Source of the DNA: Phycisphaerales bacterium Planc_01
GTDB taxonomy: Bacteria; Planctomycetota; Phycisphaerae; Sedimentisphaerales; Anaerobacaceae
Length of the DNA: 64,000 nt
Assembly: GCA_001603075.1 (NCBI GenBank)
Contig: LVBB01000109.1
Location: 186,001-250,000, forward strand
Direction: 5' to 3'
The notes below the pieces were generated by a model that was not told the origin of the DNA, ran no database searches, and saw only the letters and a program-made list of their open reading frames with translations. Below, piece by piece: positions 1 to 9,250 of this stretch. Every line of letters starts with the position of its first letter. Positions within the stretch are counted from its first letter, which is position 1. The position numbers were made by a program, and so were the translations under genes.

Positions 1-100
1 TACCTCCGGGTGCATCCCGGTAGGCATCATCTCGTCACGGCCAATCCGAGCGTCGCCGCTCCGTCCTCAGGCCACTCCGAAACGCACGTTTAGTGCAGGG

Positions 101-952
101 CTATTGCAGGGCCCCCGCCGGCATATGAGAGGCATTCGGGCCCGGTTCCGGCCGGTGTATCTCCCGGTGCGATCCCGAAGACTGGTTGATCTGGTAGTAG
201 CGGTCCACCACCGCCGCCAGTCGTGACAGAACTTCCCGGCCTTCGTCGCTCGCTTCAAGCCCGACGATCTGCAGACCCAGACACAAGCCCGCGCGGTCCG
301 CGGTGGGAAGGACATTGCGGATCTGGGCGCTGAACATCAAAGGCGTCTCATACGGCATGGGCGTAAAGCGCACACCGATGAACTGCCCTTTTCGGAACTC
401 CGACTCGCTGACACCGGAGGTGTCCGTTTCCGAGGACTTCATCGGAAGGGTCAACTGGGCCCCGCCGGCGGAGATGTCCATCAGTCGGCCTTCGAAGTAC
501 TCGTGACCCGATCCTTTCGACTTGCGCTGGCTGGTGCGATGCCAGAGCACAACCTTGACCTTGAGCGACTCCGGCACGTTGACGCGGAAATAGCTTCGCC
601 GCTGCACGACACCGATACGATCCGGCACGGCCAGGACGATGGTCCCGCCAGCCGCCGGGTCGGGCGAAGGTTCCAGCGCAACGACGCTGGTATCGAAGAC
701 GAACTTGCCATAGGCGTGTTTGAAATTCACGCCGACGGGCTGGTCGACGCGGATGTTGATCGGGTGCGGTTTGCCGGAAGCGTGGCAACCTTCGACGTAC
801 AGCTTCCCGCCGGAAAGTTCCCGCATGACGACCTTCGCCACGTGCCACTTGTCCTTCGACAGATACGACATGATCGCCGGCGCACGCTCTGCGGCCACCG
901 TCTGAAGCACGGACTGAGACTCATGCCCTTCCAGCATGACGATTTCGCTCAT
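101..952 (-). CDS. PilZ-domain protein, YcgR-like
   Basis: A 283-residue cytoplasmic protein with the two signatures of a cyclic-di-GMP-binding PilZ domain: an arginine-rich RRSYFR stretch near residues 118-123 and DISAGG near 159-164, followed by a beta-barrel-like segment. The N-terminal ~110 residues look like the YcgR N-terminal domain (PilZN) that precedes PilZ in flagellar-brake proteins. The start at 952 is chosen because GGAGG lies 5 nt upstream; an in-frame upstream extension to 1057 has no such site. It stands alone on the minus strand. The PilZ call rests on both motifs; the cellular target (motility, adhesion or polysaccharide output) cannot be told. Confidence 0.8.
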   Translation of the reverse strand: MSEIVMLEGHESQSVLQTVAAERAPAIMSYLSKDKWHVAKVVMRELSGGKLYVEGCHASGKPHPINIRVDQPVGVNFKHAYGKFVFDTSVVALEPSPDPAAGGTIVLAVPDRIGVVQRRSYFRVNVPESLKVKVVLWHRTSQRKSKGSGHEYFEGRLMDISAGGAQLTLPMKSSETDTSGVSESEFRKGQFIGVRFTPMPYETPLMFSAQIRNVLPTADRAGLCLGLQIVGLEASDEGREVLSRLAAVVDRYYQINQSSGSHREIHRPEPGPNASHMPAGALQ

Positions 953-1445
953 GTCAACCTCCCGTACCCACATCCAAAATTGGTGCTCTGATGGGGCAAG
1001 CCGACGCAACGACCCGGTTCGATTCGCCGGGACAGGCCGTTGCACATGCGCCCTCATCCGGGCCCCCCGGCCGACCAGCCGGCCGAGATCCCTTCAGAGG
1101 CCCCCGTTAAAACATAGATTATAATCGGCTATCGACAAGACTCGCGTTAGGCGAAATCGCCCTTGCTCCTGATTGTGCGAAAAGGCCCTCCGGGCAGTCC
1201 GTTCGCAGGAGCTCGGGCCGAGACAGGTCCTGTAATCATCCCCCTGGCAGCATCGAAGGGACGGTTCGCTCTGCCACGTCGGATTCCACGTTGCACCGAC
1301 CATGCGCGGGGCGTTCCGGCGTAACGCGATGTATTCGGCCGCGGCCGCGTGAATCGCACAAAGCGATTGAAAAGGGCGCCGCCGGCGACTATTCTACGGC
1401 ACGGCAGGGTACGGCGATCGCCGGGACCGGATTGGGAAGACGAAC
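953..1445. other. Intergenic region between divergent genes
   Basis: About 490 bases separate the PilZ gene (minus) from the aldo/keto reductase gene (plus). No supported coding sequence was found. A TATAAT hexamer reads on the minus strand at 1123-1118, roughly 170 bases upstream of the PilZ start. I see no good -35 at normal spacing, so it is only a weak promoter candidate. Confidence 0.3.
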
Positions 1446-2408
1446 ATGAAGAAACGAAGGCTGGGCGATACCGAACTGCAATTGACCACCGTGGGTCTGG
1501 GCACCTGGGCCATGGGTGGCCCGTGGGAGTTCGGCTGGGGCCCCCAGGATGATGAAGACGCCCTGGCCGCGATATGGGCGGCGCTCGAGCGCGGCATCAA
1601 CTGGATCGACACAGCGCCGGTGTACGGACTGGGCCATTCGGAAGAGTTGGTCGGCCGGGCTCTGAAACAAACCCAATATAGGCCGATCATCGCCACGAAA
1701 TGCGGCCTGCTCTGGAACGACAGGCGTCAGAAGGTCTCCTGCCTTGATCCTCAGAGCATTCGCCGTGAGTGCCACGCCAGTCTCGAACGACTGGGCATCG
1801 AGACCATCGACCTGTACCAGATGCACTGGCCCGATCCCGATGATGGGATTGAAGCGGCGTGGGAACAGATGGCCCGCCTCGTGCAAGAGGGCAAGGTCCG
1901 ATACATCGGCGTCTCCAACTACAGCGTGGCCCAGCTCGAACGCATCGGCAGGATCCATCCGCCCGCGTCGTTGCAGCCGCCGTATAGTATGCTCCACCGC
2001 GAGGCCGAGGCCGAACTGCTGCCCTATTGCGCTCAACACCGCATCGGCGTCGTGGCCTACAGCCCCATGCAGCGCGGCCTGCTTACGGGCCGGTTCAGTC
2101 GCGAGAGACTGGCGACGCTGGCCCCGGACGACCATCGCAGACGCCATCCGGACTTCCAGGAGCCCCGGTTTGGTGCGACGCTGGAGATGGTCGAGCACCT
2201 GACGCAGATCGCCCAACGCAGCGGACACACCTGTGCTCAACTGGCAGTCACTTGGGTCCTGCGGCGCAAGGAAGTCACCGCCGCCATCGTCGGGGCCCGC
2301 CGGCCCGACCAGATCGAAGAGACCGTCCAAGCCTCGGATTGGGACCTGAGCCATGATGAGATTGAGCAGATCGAGCGACTCCTGGCGGACACACGACGGG
2401 TCGGATAG
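1446..2408 (+). CDS. Aldo/keto reductase
   Basis: A 320-residue NADPH-dependent oxidoreductase of the aldo/keto reductase superfamily, reducing aldehydes or ketones to alcohols in the cytoplasm. The catalytic tetrad is readable as D55, Y60, K85 and H127 (contexts [25 protein letters not shown]). The C-terminal part carries the usual cofactor-side segment ([14 protein letters not shown]). Length is normal for the family. A GGAAGA lies just upstream of the ATG. purB follows after about 25 bases, so co-transcription is possible, but substrate and physiological role cannot be told from sequence. Confidence 0.88.
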   Translation: MKKRRLGDTELQLTTVGLGTWAMGGPWEFGWGPQDDEDALAAIWAALERGINWIDTAPVYGLGHSEELVGRALKQTQYRPIIATKCGLLWNDRRQKVSCLDPQSIRRECHASLERLGIETIDLYQMHWPDPDDGIEAAWEQMARLVQEGKVRYIGVSNYSVAQLERIGRIHPPASLQPPYSMLHREAEAELLPYCAQHRIGVVAYSPMQRGLLTGRFSRERLATLAPDDHRRRHPDFQEPRFGATLEMVEHLTQIAQRSGHTCAQLAVTWVLRRKEVTAAIVGARRPDQIEETVQASDWDLSHDEIEQIERLLADTRRVG

Positions 2409-2434
2409 GACCGATTGGATCGATGGGAGTAGAG

Positions 2435-3868
2435 ATGACAGAAGAACAAAAGCGCTATGTCAGTCCCTTGGTCGAGCGGAACGCCTCGCCCGAGATGGCA
2501 GCCCTGTTCGGGGCCCAGAAGAAGTTCAGCACGTGGCGACGGCTTTGGCTCGAACTGGCGAAGGCCCAGAAGAAACTCGGACTGGACATCAAGAAGAGCC
2601 AGATCGATCAGATGGCCCGCCACCTCGACGACATCGACTTCGCGAAGGCGGCGCGCTATGAGAAGGAGCTGCGTCACGACGTGATGGCCCACATCCGCAC
2701 GTTCGGTGACGCCGCCCCGAAGGCCGCGCCGATCATCCACCTGGGCGCCACCAGTTGTTACGTCGGCGACAACACCGATCTGATCCTCATGCGCGAGGCC
2801 CTGCACATGGTCGCAGGCAAGCTGGCGTCGGTGATCGACCTGCTCGGCGAGTTCGCCGCAAAGCACCGGGCGATGGCCACGCTGGGCTTCACGCACTACC
2901 AGCCGGCCCAGTTGACCACGGTCGGCAAGCGCGCGACGCTGTGGTGCCAGGAATTCGCGATGGACCTCCAGGAGATCGAGTACCGCATCGCGAACCTCCC
3001 GTTCCGGGGTGTCAAGGGCACGACCGGGACGCAGGCCTCGTTCCTGGCGCTGTTCGACGGCCGGCACAATAAGGTCAAGCAGCTCGACAGGGACGTCGCC
3101 GCCGCGTTCGGTTTTGCGAAGCTCTGTCCCGTCACCGGCCAGACGTACTCGCGCAAGATCGACTGCCTCGTAGTCAACGCGCTGGCCTCGATCGCCCAGT
3201 CGGCACACAAGGTCTGCAACGACATCCGCCTTCTGGCGAATCTCAAGGAGATGGAGGAGCCGTTCGAGAAATCGCAGGTGGGATCGTCGGCAATGGCCTA
3301 CAAGCGCAATCCGATGCGGTGCGAGCGCGTGACCTCGCTGAGCCGGCTCGTGCTGAGCCTGGCGACCAGCCCCGCCATGACGGCCGCGGAGCAGTGGTTC
3401 GAGCGCACGCTCGACGACTCGGCCAACCGCCGCGTGGTGCTGCCGGAGTCGTTCCTGGCCGTCGATGGCATCCTTCGGATTCTGATCAACGTCTTCGACG
3501 GATTGGTGGTGTACCCGAAGGTGATCGAGGCCCACGTCGAAGCCGAGCTGCCGTTCATGGCCACCGAGAACCTCCTCATGGCGGCCGTCAAGGCCGGCGG
3601 CGACCGGCAGGAACTGCACGAGAAGATCCGCCTGCACTCGCAGGCCGCCGCCGCCCAGGTCAAGACGTTCGGCAAGCCCAACGACCTGATCGGACGCCTG
3701 CGGGCCGACATCGCCTTCGCCAAGATCGACTTCGCGAAGGTGCTCGACCCCCAGGCCTACGTCGGCCGCGCGCCCCAGCAGGTGGACGAATTCATCAAGG
3801 CCGTCGTGGCCCCCATCCGCAAACGATACAGCAAGCACCTCAACCGGCGAGTTGAACTCAACGTCTAA
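2435..3868 (+). CDS. purB: Adenylosuccinate lyase
   Basis: A 477-residue fumarase/aspartase-superfamily lyase. It cleaves SAICAR and adenylosuccinate, releasing fumarate, in purine synthesis. The flexible signature loop [10 protein letters not shown] lies near residues 285-294 and the [10 protein letters not shown] region near 107-116. An ATG also exists at 2423, but GGGAG sits 5 nt before the ATG at 2435, so the shorter start is preferred. It is followed after 14 bases by pyrE, pairing a purine and a pyrimidine gene. Architecture is like the longer, eukaryote-type PurB proteins; assignment is firm at family level. Confidence 0.9.
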   Translation: MTEEQKRYVSPLVERNASPEMAALFGAQKKFSTWRRLWLELAKAQKKLGLDIKKSQIDQMARHLDDIDFAKAARYEKELRHDVMAHIRTFGDAAPKAAPIIHLGATSCYVGDNTDLILMREALHMVAGKLASVIDLLGEFAAKHRAMATLGFTHYQPAQLTTVGKRATLWCQEFAMDLQEIEYRIANLPFRGVKGTTGTQASFLALFDGRHNKVKQLDRDVAAAFGFAKLCPVTGQTYSRKIDCLVVNALASIAQSAHKVCNDIRLLANLKEMEEPFEKSQVGSSAMAYKRNPMRCERVTSLSRLVLSLATSPAMTAAEQWFERTLDDSANRRVVLPESFLAVDGILRILINVFDGLVVYPKVIEAHVEAELPFMATENLLMAAVKAGGDRQELHEKIRLHSQAAAAQVKTFGKPNDLIGRLRADIAFAKIDFAKVLDPQAYVGRAPQQVDEFIKAVVAPIRKRYSKHLNRRVELNV

Positions 3869-3882
3869 GGAGGTCGTTCCCC

Positions 3883-4407
3883 GTGACCAGGAAAGAACTG
3901 ATTCAGCGCATCAAAGAGACGGCGTATCTCGAAGGCGACTTTACGCTGCGCAGCGGCAAGAAGAGCAAGTACTACCTCGACAAGTATCTGTTCGAGACCT
4001 GCCCGGACATCCTCAAGGCCCTTGGTGCCGAGTTCGGCAAACACATGACCGATGACGTGACGCTGATCGCCGGCGCCGAACTCGGCGGCGTGGCGCTGGC
4101 AGCCGCAACTGCGATGGAGACGGGAAAGAACTGGGTCATCATCCGCAACAGCAAGAAGGGCTATGGCACCGGCAAGATGGTCGAGGGCGTTTTGAAGGCC
4201 GGCGACGTCGTACTCCTCGTCGAGGACATCGCCACCACCGGCGGCCAGGTCCTCGAAGCCGCGAAGGTTATCGCCGAGGCCGGCGCGACCGTCAAGAAGA
4301 TCGTCTGCGTCATCGACCGCCGCCAGGGCGCCGAAGAGAACATCACCGCCGCCGGCCACGTCTTCGAGGCCATCCTGACCAAGACCGACCTGGGAATTGT
4401 CGATTGA
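3883..4407 (+). CDS. pyrE: Orotate phosphoribosyltransferase
   Basis: A 174-residue type I phosphoribosyltransferase that converts orotate and PRPP to orotidine 5'-phosphate in pyrimidine synthesis. The PRPP-binding signature VLLVEDIATTGGQ lies near residues 108-120, and the N-terminal FTLRSGKKSKYYLD segment is typical of PyrE. The start is GTG, supported by a strong AAGGAGGTC ending about 8 bases upstream and overlapping the end of purB. It is slightly shorter than the E. coli enzyme (213 residues) but within the family range. Confidence 0.92.
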   Translation: MTRKELIQRIKETAYLEGDFTLRSGKKSKYYLDKYLFETCPDILKALGAEFGKHMTDDVTLIAGAELGGVALAAATAMETGKNWVIIRNSKKGYGTGKMVEGVLKAGDVVLLVEDIATTGGQVLEAAKVIAEAGATVKKIVCVIDRRQGAEENITAAGHVFEAILTKTDLGIVD

Positions 4408-4431
4408 CGACTGATAGTTGGGGTACATTGA

Positions 4432-5526
4432 ATGATCATTGGCGTACCGAAAGAGATCAAGAAGGACGAGTACCGCGTGGCATTGCTGCCGGTAGGAGCC
4501 AATCTGTTGACCAGCGACGGCCACACGGTACTGCTCGAACGAGGGGCCGCGCTGGGCAGCGGTTTCGACGATGAGACCTATGCCGAGGTCGGCGCCGAGA
4601 TTGTGGAGTCGGCCGAGGAAATCTACCGGCGCGCCGATCTGGTCGCCAAAGTCAAGGAGCCCCAGCCGTCGGAGATCGAGCAGCTTCGACCGGACCAGAC
4701 GCTGTTCTGCTATTTCCACTTCGCCGCCTCGCGACCTTTGACGGTCGGCTGCCTCAAGTCCGGCATCTCGGCGGTCGCCTATGAGACCCTGGCCGATCCG
4801 CGCGGCCGGCTTCCCCTGCTGACCCCCATGAGCGAAATCGCCGGACGCATGTCGATCCAGGAAGGCGCCAAGTGCCTGGAGCGGCCCATGATGGGACGGG
4901 GCCTTCTTCTGGGCGGGGTCCCCGGCGTGGCGCCCGGCGAGGTCCTGGTTCTGGGGGGCGGTGTCGTCGGGACTCATGCCGCACGAATGGCCGCGGGGCT
5001 GGCGGCGCATGTTACAATCATGGACATCAATCTCGACCGGCTCCGCTATCTCCACGAAGTCATGCCCGCCAACGTCACGACGATCTACTGCGATCCGCAC
5101 ACGGTCGAGGAGTACGCCATGGAGGCCGACCTGGTCATTGGCGCCGTCCTGATCCCGGGCGACCGCGCTCCTCATCTTATCAGCCGCGCACTCGTATCCA
5201 AAATGAAGCCGGGCAGCGTCATTGTCGACGTCTCCATCGACCAGGGCGGGTGCGCCGAAACGTCCAGACCCACCACACACAGCGACCCGATCTACCTCGT
5301 CGATGGCGTCGTGCACTATGCGGTGGCCAATATCCCCGGCGCCGTCAGCCGCACTTCGAGCGTCGCCTTGTGCAATGCGACGCTGCCCTACCTGCGGGCG
5401 TTGGCGTCCAAGGGTGTCGACGCGTTCGCCGCAACCGACGCCGGACACGCCGCCGCCGTCAACATGCGCAACTTCCACCTCACCAACCCCGCCGTTGCCC
5501 ACGCCTTCCCCGACCTGCCCACCTGA
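4432..5526 (+). CDS. ald: Alanine dehydrogenase
   Basis: A 364-residue NAD-dependent L-alanine dehydrogenase interconverting alanine with pyruvate and ammonia. The substrate-site lysine and histidine of the family are at K75 (AKVKEP) and H96 (YFHFA). The dinucleotide fold [14 protein letters not shown] starts near residue 171. Length matches the family. A GGGG lies 8 bases before the ATG. It lies 24 bases after pyrE on the same strand and converges with coaB, from which it is separated by about 30 bases with no obvious hairpin. Confidence 0.92.
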   Translation: MIIGVPKEIKKDEYRVALLPVGANLLTSDGHTVLLERGAALGSGFDDETYAEVGAEIVESAEEIYRRADLVAKVKEPQPSEIEQLRPDQTLFCYFHFAASRPLTVGCLKSGISAVAYETLADPRGRLPLLTPMSEIAGRMSIQEGAKCLERPMMGRGLLLGGVPGVAPGEVLVLGGGVVGTHAARMAAGLAAHVTIMDINLDRLRYLHEVMPANVTTIYCDPHTVEEYAMEADLVIGAVLIPGDRAPHLISRALVSKMKPGSVIVDVSIDQGGCAETSRPTTHSDPIYLVDGVVHYAVANIPGAVSRTSSVALCNATLPYLRALASKGVDAFAATDAGHAAAVNMRNFHLTNPAVAHAFPDLPT

Positions 5527-5557
5527 CAAATCGGCGCCGGGCAGTTGATTGTGCGGG

Positions 5558-6205
5558 TCATCGCTGGCGGAAAAGTCTCTCGATTTCTCGGATAATGCGC
5601 CGGCTACTGGCGGTCTTGTGCAATTCGCTGATTTCAATCCAATCGGAATCGATGGGTTTGATATGCAGAACTGAAGTGGTGGCGTTGAGGGCGGCCGGCG
5701 TGTTGGCGACGATCATGTCGAGGCGCTTGTCACGCATCTTGCGTTCGGCGTTGGCACGCAGGTTGCGGTCCTCGAGGGCGAAGCCGACGACGATCTTGGA
5801 ACGGTGTGCGGTGCACACCCTGCGTTGCCGTCCGGCCCAGCGGAGGATGTCCGGCGTGGGTTTGAGCTGTAGGGTGAGTTTCAGCCCACCGTCCTTCTTG
5901 ATCTTGGTCTTCGACGGCCTCGCCGGCGTGAAATCAGCGACGGCCGCGGCCATAATCAGGCAGTCGCACCGGGCGAAGTGCTCTTTGACGGCCTTGAACA
6001 TCTCGGCGGCACTCTCGACGGTGACGAACGTGGCGCCGGCCGGCGGTTTCAGCGCCGTCGGCGCCGAGATCAGCGTCACCTCATGGCCGGCCTTCAGCGC
6101 CGCGGCTGCCAGGGCATACCCCATCCTTCCGCTGCTGGCGTTGGAGATGAAGCGGACCGGATCGATGTATTCACGGGTGCCACCGGCTGTGATGAGAAAA
6201 CGCAT
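5558..6205 (-). CDS. coaB: Phosphopantothenate-cysteine ligase (CoaB domain)
   Basis: A 215-residue stand-alone CoaB protein that couples 4'-phosphopantothenate to cysteine in coenzyme A synthesis. The diagnostic N-terminal motif ITAGGTREYIDPVR and SNASSGRMGYALA are present, as is the K-rich loop (PSKTKIKKDGG) near residues 107-117. In most bacteria this domain is fused behind CoaC; here the two are separate genes in the order coaC then coaB, with a short tandem-repeat spacer. It is the last gene of the minus-strand housekeeping run. The Shine-Dalgarno match before the ATG is weak. Confidence 0.88.
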   Translation of the reverse strand: MRFLITAGGTREYIDPVRFISNASSGRMGYALAAAALKAGHEVTLISAPTALKPPAGATFVTVESAAEMFKAVKEHFARCDCLIMAAAVADFTPARPSKTKIKKDGGLKLTLQLKPTPDILRWAGRQRRVCTAHRSKIVVGFALEDRNLRANAERKMRDKRLDMIVANTPAALNATTSVLHIKPIDSDWIEISELHKTASSRRIIREIERLFRQR

Positions 6206-6223
6206 GGGCGATTCTCGTTCATT

Positions 6224-6254
6224 CGATAGGACCTATGGGACCGATAGGACCTAT
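6224..6254. repeat. 9-bp tandem repeat between coaC and coaB
   Basis: About three and a half 9-base units related to CGATAGGAC / CTATGGGAC run head to tail. The array overlaps the coaC stop codon and lies 19 bases upstream of coaB. A related sequence (GGATAGGACCGATTGGAT) occurs at 2403-2420, between the aldo/keto reductase gene and purB. Role unknown. Confidence 0.6.
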
Positions 6255-6805
6255 TGATTGTTGTCGGTCAGGGCCTCGATAGCCGCGACGATCTCGCTCG
6301 GTTCGGCCATCCTCCCGGTGCCTTCGGTGCCGCAGGCCAAGCGTCCCGTGGCGGGACCGACCATCCGAAAACCCACCCTCGTCAACGTTGCGACATTGGC
6401 CTGAACAATGGGGTTGGCCCACATTCGGCTGTTCATCGCCGGCGCGAACAGCATCGGCGTACCCCAGCAGGCACAGAGGGTTACGCTGAGCAGGTCGTCG
6501 CAGATCCCGTGGGCGACCTTGCCGAGGATGTTGGCCGTCGCCGGCGCCACGACCACGAGGTCGGCCCAGTCGGCCAGGGCGATGTGGGCGCTGCTGTGCT
6601 GATCGGCGGCGCTCCAGAGACCGGTGAACACCGGCGCACGTGTCACGGCCTCGAAGCTCTTGGGACCGACGAACCGGCAGGCCCCCTCGGTCATCACCGT
6701 CCGCACGGCGACGCCGGCCGCCGTCAGCTTGCTCGCCAGGTCCACCGCCTTGTAGGCGGCGACGCCCCCAGTGACTCCCAGCAGGATATTGCGCTTCTCG
6801 ACCAT
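6251..6805 (-). CDS. coaC: Phosphopantothenoylcysteine decarboxylase (CoaC domain)
   Basis: A 184-residue flavoprotein of the HFCD family that decarboxylates phosphopantothenoylcysteine in coenzyme A synthesis. Visible marks are the N-terminal GVTGGVAAYKAVDL flavin-site segment, the active-site histidine in SSAHIALA, PATANILGK, and the substrate-clamp PAMN motif (FAPAMNSRMW). Length equals a stand-alone CoaC domain. It lies downstream of rpoZ, a neighbourhood (gmk-rpoZ-coaBC) conserved in many bacteria, which supports the assignment over other HFCD-family decarboxylases. Confidence 0.88.
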   Translation of the reverse strand: MVEKRNILLGVTGGVAAYKAVDLASKLTAAGVAVRTVMTEGACRFVGPKSFEAVTRAPVFTGLWSAADQHSSAHIALADWADLVVVAPATANILGKVAHGICDDLLSVTLCACWGTPMLFAPAMNSRMWANPIVQANVATLTRVGFRMVGPATGRLACGTEGTGRMAEPSEIVAAIEALTDNNQ

Positions 6806-6845
6806 AGGAATACGGCGATGGGCCCGGTCCGGCCCCCTGAGCAGG

Positions 6846-7091
6846 CTACAGCTTCAGCCTCCAGAAGTCGGCCTCGCCCCCCTTGCCCATGCCCGCGGTC
6901 CCCTCGATGGTGATCTTGTCCTGCAAGATCTCCTGCGCGACGATCTCCAGCAGGGTCAGCCCCGACGAATCGTCGATCAGAGGCCGCGAGCCCTGAAGCA
7001 GCTCGGCCATGCGCTTCTGCACAAGGGCGGCCAGTTTGAATCGCCCCCCAATCTTGTTCACGACTTCAGCACTCTTGAGTTCGTCCAGCAT
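6846..7091 (-). CDS. rpoZ: RNA polymerase omega subunit
   Basis: An 81-residue omega-like protein that helps beta-prime fold and assemble. The sequence IGGRFKLAALVQKRMAEL corresponds to the conserved omega segment near residues 15-32. The start could be GTG at 7094 or ATG at 7091; the ATG overlaps the gmk stop (TGATG) and has GGAG at a better distance, so it is chosen. Position directly after gmk and before coaC is the classic context for rpoZ, and with the short size it makes the call solid. Confidence 0.85.
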   Translation of the reverse strand: MLDELKSAEVVNKIGGRFKLAALVQKRMAELLQGSRPLIDDSSGLTLLEIVAQEILQDKITIEGTAGMGKGGEADFWRLKL

Positions 7092-7726
7092 CACTGTTCT
7101 CCAACGGAGCCGCCTCGTCGGCCCGACGACGCATCGCCGTCCAGGGCCCGTTCGATGATCTGAACCACCTCATCGACGGCACGCTCCAATTCTTCGTTGA
7201 TGACCATATTGTCATAGTGCTCCCGGGCCGAAGCGATCTCGGCGCGGGCCTTGTCCAGACGCCTCCGGACGACTTCGGCGCTGTCGCGCCCGCGCCGCCC
7301 GATGCGATCGGCCAGCACCTTCTCCTCCGGCGGCAGGATGAAAATCATCACGGCATCCGGATAGACAGCCTTGGCCTGCCTGCCCCCCTGGACATCGATC
7401 TCGAGGATGACGCCCTGCCCGGCGTGAAGCGCCTCGTCCACCTTGTCTTTCGGTGTCCCGTAGAGGTTTCCGAACACGTTGGCATATTCCAGAAGCAGTC
7501 CCTGCTCGATGCGCTCGCGGAATTCCTGTTCCGAGACAAACCAGTAGTCGCGTCCATTCTGCTCCCCCGGCCCCGGCGGACGGGTGGTCAGCGAAACGCT
7601 CAGGTGCACGTTCTTCAGCCGGCGGAGTGCTTCGCGGCAGATGGTGCTCTTTCCCACGCCGGATGGGCCGCTGATGACAATCACCTTGCCGCGTCGATGG
7701 GTCTGCTGATCTGCTTTGGTGGTCAT
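7091..7726 (-). CDS. gmk: Guanylate kinase
   Basis: A 211-residue nucleotide kinase phosphorylating GMP to GDP. The P-loop GPSGVGKST is near residues 19-27, followed by SLTTRPPGPGEQNGRDYWFV (GMP-binding) and the LID-region RIGRRGRDSAE. Two starts are possible: GTG at 7747 or ATG at 7726. Neither has a clear Shine-Dalgarno sequence, and the ATG is preferred because the extension is not conserved in the family as I know it. It is translationally coupled to rpoZ by a TGATG overlap. Confidence 0.92.
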   Translation of the reverse strand: MTTKADQQTHRRGKVIVISGPSGVGKSTICREALRRLKNVHLSVSLTTRPPGPGEQNGRDYWFVSEQEFRERIEQGLLLEYANVFGNLYGTPKDKVDEALHAGQGVILEIDVQGGRQAKAVYPDAVMIFILPPEEKVLADRIGRRGRDSAEVVRRRLDKARAEIASAREHYDNMVINEELERAVDEVVQIIERALDGDASSGRRGGSVGEQ

Positions 7727-7799
7727 GGTCACAATCCGATGCGGCACGACCGGCCGGAAGACCGATCCCGCCCGTGAGGCTCCACGGATACGCCGCCCG

Positions 7800-8684
7800 T
7801 CACTCCACGTTCTGGATCTGCTCTTTCAACCTCTCGATCAGGCATTTCATATCGACGACGCGCCGGACGATTTCAGCGTCGGCCGCCTTGCTCGCCACCG
7901 TGTTCGCTTCCCGAAGCATCTCCTGACTCAGGAAGTCCAGCCGACGGCCCGCCTGGCCCTCCGTCCGGCAGATCTGCGCGAACTGCTGCAAGTGCGCATC
8001 CAGTCGGGAGATCTCCTCGGAGATGTCCGACCGATCCGCGAGAATCGCCACCTCGCGCGACAGCGTCTCCTCGTCCAGCTTCAGTTTCGCCTCGGCCAGC
8101 AGCGCGTCGACCCGTCGGCGCAACCGCCTGGCATACTCATTGATCAACCCGTCGCTCTTGCTGCGTATGGCCGCCAACTCCCGTGCCATCGCTTCGCAGT
8201 TGCCCCGCAGATCGGCTTCGAGAAACCGGCCTTCCGCTTCTCGCATCTGCTGGAGCTTGCCGATCGCCTCGCGAGCGATCGCCAGCACCACCTCGCGGAT
8301 TCTCTCGCTCTCCTGCTCGTCGGGCACCACCGGATGGACAACCCCGGGTAAGTCCAGCAGGCTGGCCAGATCAATGGTCCCACCGACGCCGACGGACGAT
8401 CCGACGGCGTTGAGCCGCTCGACAACCGACCGCAGCGCGACCTCGTCGATTTCGAACAGGGCGCTGGCGACAACTCCCTTGAGTCGAACCACACAGTTGA
8501 TCGTGCCGCGTGACAGGTTCTTGCGCAGCAACTTGTCGATGTCGTCTTCCAGAAACGCGACGGCTTCGGGCAGCTTGAGAATGGTCTTGAGGTAGCGATT
8601 GTTCACCGCCTTGATCTCGACGGCATAGCAGACCCCGTCGAGTTGACCATCAGCGCTACCGTAACCCGTCATGCTGTTGAGCAT
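7800..8684 (-). CDS. YicC/YloC family endoribonuclease
   Basis: A 294-residue protein of the YicC family, members of which are endoribonucleases. The family N-terminus (LNSMTGYGSADG) and the conserved C-terminal segment near residues 248-260 (RRLDFLSQEMLRE) followed by NTVASKAADAEI are both present. Length is typical. AGGAG lies 5-6 bases before the ATG. Its position directly upstream of gmk matches the yicC-gmk linkage seen in many genomes. RNA targets in this organism are unknown. Confidence 0.9.
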   Translation of the reverse strand: MLNSMTGYGSADGQLDGVCYAVEIKAVNNRYLKTILKLPEAVAFLEDDIDKLLRKNLSRGTINCVVRLKGVVASALFEIDEVALRSVVERLNAVGSSVGVGGTIDLASLLDLPGVVHPVVPDEQESERIREVVLAIAREAIGKLQQMREAEGRFLEADLRGNCEAMARELAAIRSKSDGLINEYARRLRRRVDALLAEAKLKLDEETLSREVAILADRSDISEEISRLDAHLQQFAQICRTEGQAGRRLDFLSQEMLREANTVASKAADAEIVRRVVDMKCLIERLKEQIQNVE

Positions 8685-8774
8685 AATCTCCTGCCTTCAC
8701 GAACGCGAAGCGGCGTCTCTGCGCGTCGGGCCCCACTGCACCCGCCCCATCGGGATTCCGCTCTACCGCCCCGT

Positions 8775-9185
8775 CTACTGATCCGATCCACCCGCAGCGG
8801 CGTCCACGTCGCCGGTCACCGGCGGGGCCGTCGGCTGCGGGACCGCCTCACCGGCGGCCGGGGCCGAGCCCTCGGTGGCCGGCTGCGGCATCGTCACCGT
8901 CGACTCGGTGCCGTAGTCGCTGATCGTGGGCCTGTAGTACTTGTTCATCACCACGGCCAGCAGCAAGAAGACCGCCACCAGGACGATGGTCACCCACGTC
9001 AGGAAGTCGCCCGTCTTCGAGCCCAGAAGACCGCCGGCCATGCCCCCGCCAAAGGCCGCCGACAGTCCACCGCCGCGACCCTTCTGGACCAGGATCACCA
9101 GAACCAGCACGATGGCCACGAGGACGAACAGCGCGGCCACCAGCTTCATCAGAATACCAACCGCCAAAATCGGTAGAACAGTCAT
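8775..9185 (-). CDS. secG: Protein translocase subunit SecG
   Basis: A 136-residue membrane protein of the Sec translocon. Two hydrophobic segments (about residues 5-30 and 58-78) flank the conserved cytoplasmic loop VILVQKGRGGGLSAAFGGG, the hallmark of SecG. The C-terminus is extended by about 50 residues rich in Pro, Ala and acidic residues. An upstream in-frame ATG exists at 9209, but the ATG at 9185 starts directly before the first membrane helix. It sits between tpiA and yicC; tpiA-secG linkage is common in bacteria. Confidence 0.87.
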   Translation of the reverse strand: MTVLPILAVGILMKLVAALFVLVAIVLVLVILVQKGRGGGLSAAFGGGMAGGLLGSKTGDFLTWVTIVLVAVFLLLAVVMNKYYRPTISDYGTESTVTMPQPATEGSAPAAGEAVPQPTAPPVTGDVDAAAGGSDQ

Positions 9186-9250
9186 GTTGGTGCCCCAAAC
9201 ACACATCATTCAATTGGATCTCGGTCGCCCTTCGGCCCAACGGCGGTCCG

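Noticed and set aside
2237-3838. 533-codon open frame antisense to purB
   Set aside because: Shadow of a well-identified gene; no family resemblance.
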